Shown here: positions 4,913 to 6,424 of the stretch, one piece after another
Layout: every line of letters begins with the position of its first letter
How positions within the stretch are numbered: position 1 is the first letter of the stretch
Assembly (NCBI GenBank): GCA_015654725.1
Contig: JAATGI010000102.1
Location: 1 to 6,424 of the forward strand
Length of the DNA stretch: 6,424 nucleotides
Origin: Rhodospirillales bacterium
Lineage (GTDB): Bacteria; Pseudomonadota; Alphaproteobacteria; ATCC43930; CGMCC-115725
Direction of reading: 5' to 3'
The notes under the pieces: generated by a model
Seen by the model: only the letters and a program-made list of their open reading frames with translations
The model's database searches: none
What the model was told of the DNA's origin: nothing
Made by a program: the position numbers and the translations under genes

Positions 4913-6424
4913 ATGCCCGCTAAACCCGTTCCCGCCGGCGAAATCCGCGACGTCGATTTTGCCGACGCGCTGGGCGAGCGCTATTTGTCCTATGCGCTTT
5001 CGACCATCGTGTCGCGTTCGCTCCCCGATGTGCGCGACGGCCTAAAGCCGGTCCATAGCCGCATTCTCTTCGCGATGCGCCAGCTCCGGCTCGATCCCAA
5101 ATCCGGCTACAAGAAATCGGCGCGCATCGTCGGCGACGTCATCGGCAAGTTCCATCCGCATGGCGATGTCGCGGTCTATGACGCGCTGGTGCGCTTGGCG
5201 CAGGATTTCGCCCAGCGCTATCCGCTGGTCGACGGTCAGGGCAATTTCGGCAATATCGACGGCGATAACCCGGCGGCGATGCGCTACACCGAAAGCCGCA
5301 TGACCGCGGTGGCGGAAGCGTTGCTGGAAAACATCGACGACAACACGGTCGATTTCCGCCCCACTTACGACGGCGAGGCCGAGGAGCCGCTGGTGCTGCC
5401 GGCGCGGTTCCCGAACCTCTTGGCCAACGGTGCCAACGGCATCGCGGTCGGCATGGCGACCAGCATTCCGCCGCACAACGCCGGCGAGCTGTGCGACGCG
5501 CTCATTCATCTCATCGATCGCAAGCGCGCCTCGGTCGAGGATTTGCTGGCGTTTGTGAAGGGCCCGGATTTCCCGACCGGCGGCACGCTGGTCGAAGGCG
5601 CTGACACGATCCGCCAGGCTTATGAGACGGGCCGCGGCAGTTTCCGCGTCCGCGCCAAATGGAGTGCCGAGAAGCTCGGCCACGGCGTCTATCAAATCAT
5701 CGTCACGGAGATTCCTTACCAGGTCTCGAAATCGCGTCTCGTCGAGCGTATCGCCGCGCTGCTGGAGGAAAAGAAACTGCCGCTCCTGGCGGACATGCGT
5801 GATGAATCGACGGATCTGATCCGGCTGGTATTGGAGCCGAAGACGCGCTCGGTCGATCCCGCGGTGCTGATGGAGTCGCTGTTCCGCGCCACCGAGCTCG
5901 AGGCGCGCGTGCCGCTCAATCTCAATGTGCTCGACGCCGCCGGCGTGCCGCGGGTGATGAATTTGAAGGAGGCGCTGCAAGCCTTTCTCGATCATCGCCG
6001 CGTCGTGCTGCAGCGGCGCTCACAATTCCGGCTCGACGCCATCGCGCGGCGCAGCGAGGTGCTGCGCGGCTTCATGATCGTCTATGTCCATCTCGACGAG
6101 GTGATCCGCATCATCCGCGAGTATGACGACGCCAAGGAACGCATGATGAAGCGCTGGCGTCTCAGCGAGGCGCAAGCCGAGGCGATCCTGGATATGCGGC
6201 TGCGCGCCTTGCGCCGGCTCGAAGAGATCGCGATCAAGAAGGAACTCGAAAGCCTCGGCGCCGAGGAAGCGGCTCTAAAACTCCTGCTCGGCGATGACAA
6301 GCGGCAATTTAAGGCACTCGCCGCCGAAATGGCCGAGATCAAGAAGGAATTCGGTCAGGCGACCGCGTTGGGCCGGCGCCGCACCGAAATCGGCTCGGCG
6401 CCCGCCGAAATCCAAGTCCCGGTC
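4913..6424 (+). CDS. parC: DNA topoisomerase IV subunit A, N-terminal 504 residues (runs off right edge)
   Basis: ParC is the DNA-cleaving subunit of topoisomerase IV (ParC2ParE2), which decatenates daughter chromosomes. The frame is open for 504 codons to the window end, so the tower and coiled-coil regions are largely present but the C-terminal beta-propeller is missing. The winged-helix and catalytic region shows DGLKPVHSRIL (42-52), KKSARIVGDVIGKFHPHGD (67-85) and AMRYTESR with catalytic Tyr125. It continues with NGANGIAVGMATSIPPHN (172-189), including the likely DNA-intercalating Ile177. ParC is favoured over GyrA by overall wording and by the recO-parC order. The ATG at 4913 is the first in frame after TAG 4904-4906. 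GGGGA (4896-4900) is the only ribosome-site candidate and is rather far (12 nt). Oddities are Val86 where GyrA and gamma-proteobacterial ParC have Ser, and Ser49 in the usual Arg-Arg pair. A probable LexA box lies in its promoter. Confidence 0.95.
   Translation, partial: MPAKPVPAGEIRDVDFADALGERYLSYALSTIVSRSLPDVRDGLKPVHSRILFAMRQLRLDPKSGYKKSARIVGDVIGKFHPHGDVAVYDALVRLAQDFAQRYPLVDGQGNFGNIDGDNPAAMRYTESRMTAVAEALLENIDDNTVDFRPTYDGEAEEPLVLPARFPNLLANGANGIAVGMATSIPPHNAGELCDALIHLIDRKRASVEDLLAFVKGPDFPTGGTLVEGADTIRQAYETGRGSFRVRAKWSAEKLGHGVYQIIVTEIPYQVSKSRLVERIAALLEEKKLPLLADMRDESTDLIRLVLEPKTRSVDPAVLMESLFRATELEARVPLNLNVLDAAGVPRVMNLKEALQAFLDHRRVVLQRRSQFRLDAIARRSEVLRGFMIVYVHLDEVIRIIREYDDAKERMMKRWRLSEAQAEAILDMRLRALRRLEEIAIKKELESLGAEEAALKLLLGDDKRQFKALAAEMAEIKKEFGQATALGRRRTEIGSAPAEIQVPV

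Noticed and set aside
5042..5995. 317-codon minus-strand ORF opposite parC
   Set aside because: Antisense shadow. The plus frame encodes conserved ParC residues including the catalytic Tyr.
4913..6424. Reading the right-edge gene as gyrA
   Set aside because: The segment around the active site, the short loop after LRLDP and the position after recO fit alphaproteobacterial ParC better.

Overview
The window is GC-rich chromosomal DNA, and every gene in it matches housekeeping families. The protein sequences point to an alphaproteobacterium, perhaps close to the Rhodospirillales, although the exact lineage is inference. The clues are the dnaB-alr pairing, the era-recO-parC order, the long insertion in DnaB before its arginine-finger motif, and the alphaproteobacterial wording of ParC and RecO. 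I see no mobile element, CRISPR array, tRNA or rRNA.

Layout. On the minus strand, reading right to left, are cfa (cyclopropane fatty acid synthase, TTG start at 3044), a 170-nt gap holding a strong hairpin, dnaB (replicative helicase), and the first 83 bases of alr (alanine racemase), which runs off the left edge. On the plus strand, from 3155 rightward, are era (ribosome-assembly GTPase), recO (recombination mediator, 4 nt after era), a 134-nt regulatory gap, and parC (topoisomerase IV subunit A), whose first 504 codons run off the right edge. The two groups diverge from a 110-nt region between cfa and era.

How the genes fit together. DnaB unwinds the fork, ParC with ParE decatenates daughter chromosomes, RecO loads RecA at gaps, Era matures the 30S subunit, Alr supplies D-alanine for peptidoglycan, and Cfa modifies membrane lipids. 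These are basic growth and repair functions rather than one dedicated pathway.

The most notable signal is in the recO-parC gap. A direct repeat GTTC-N7-GTTC (4784-4798), the form of the alphaproteobacterial LexA (SOS) box, lies exactly in the spacer between a plausible -35 (TAGACG) and -10 (TAGAAT). Downstream, the parC leader can form two mutually exclusive hairpins. Together these suggest that topoisomerase IV subunit A is under damage-responsive control and perhaps also leader-based control. Other points of interest are unusual residues in ParC (Val at the quinolone-region Ser position, Ser in the usual Arg-Arg pair), era without rnc upstream, and possibly leaderless starts for era and dnaB.
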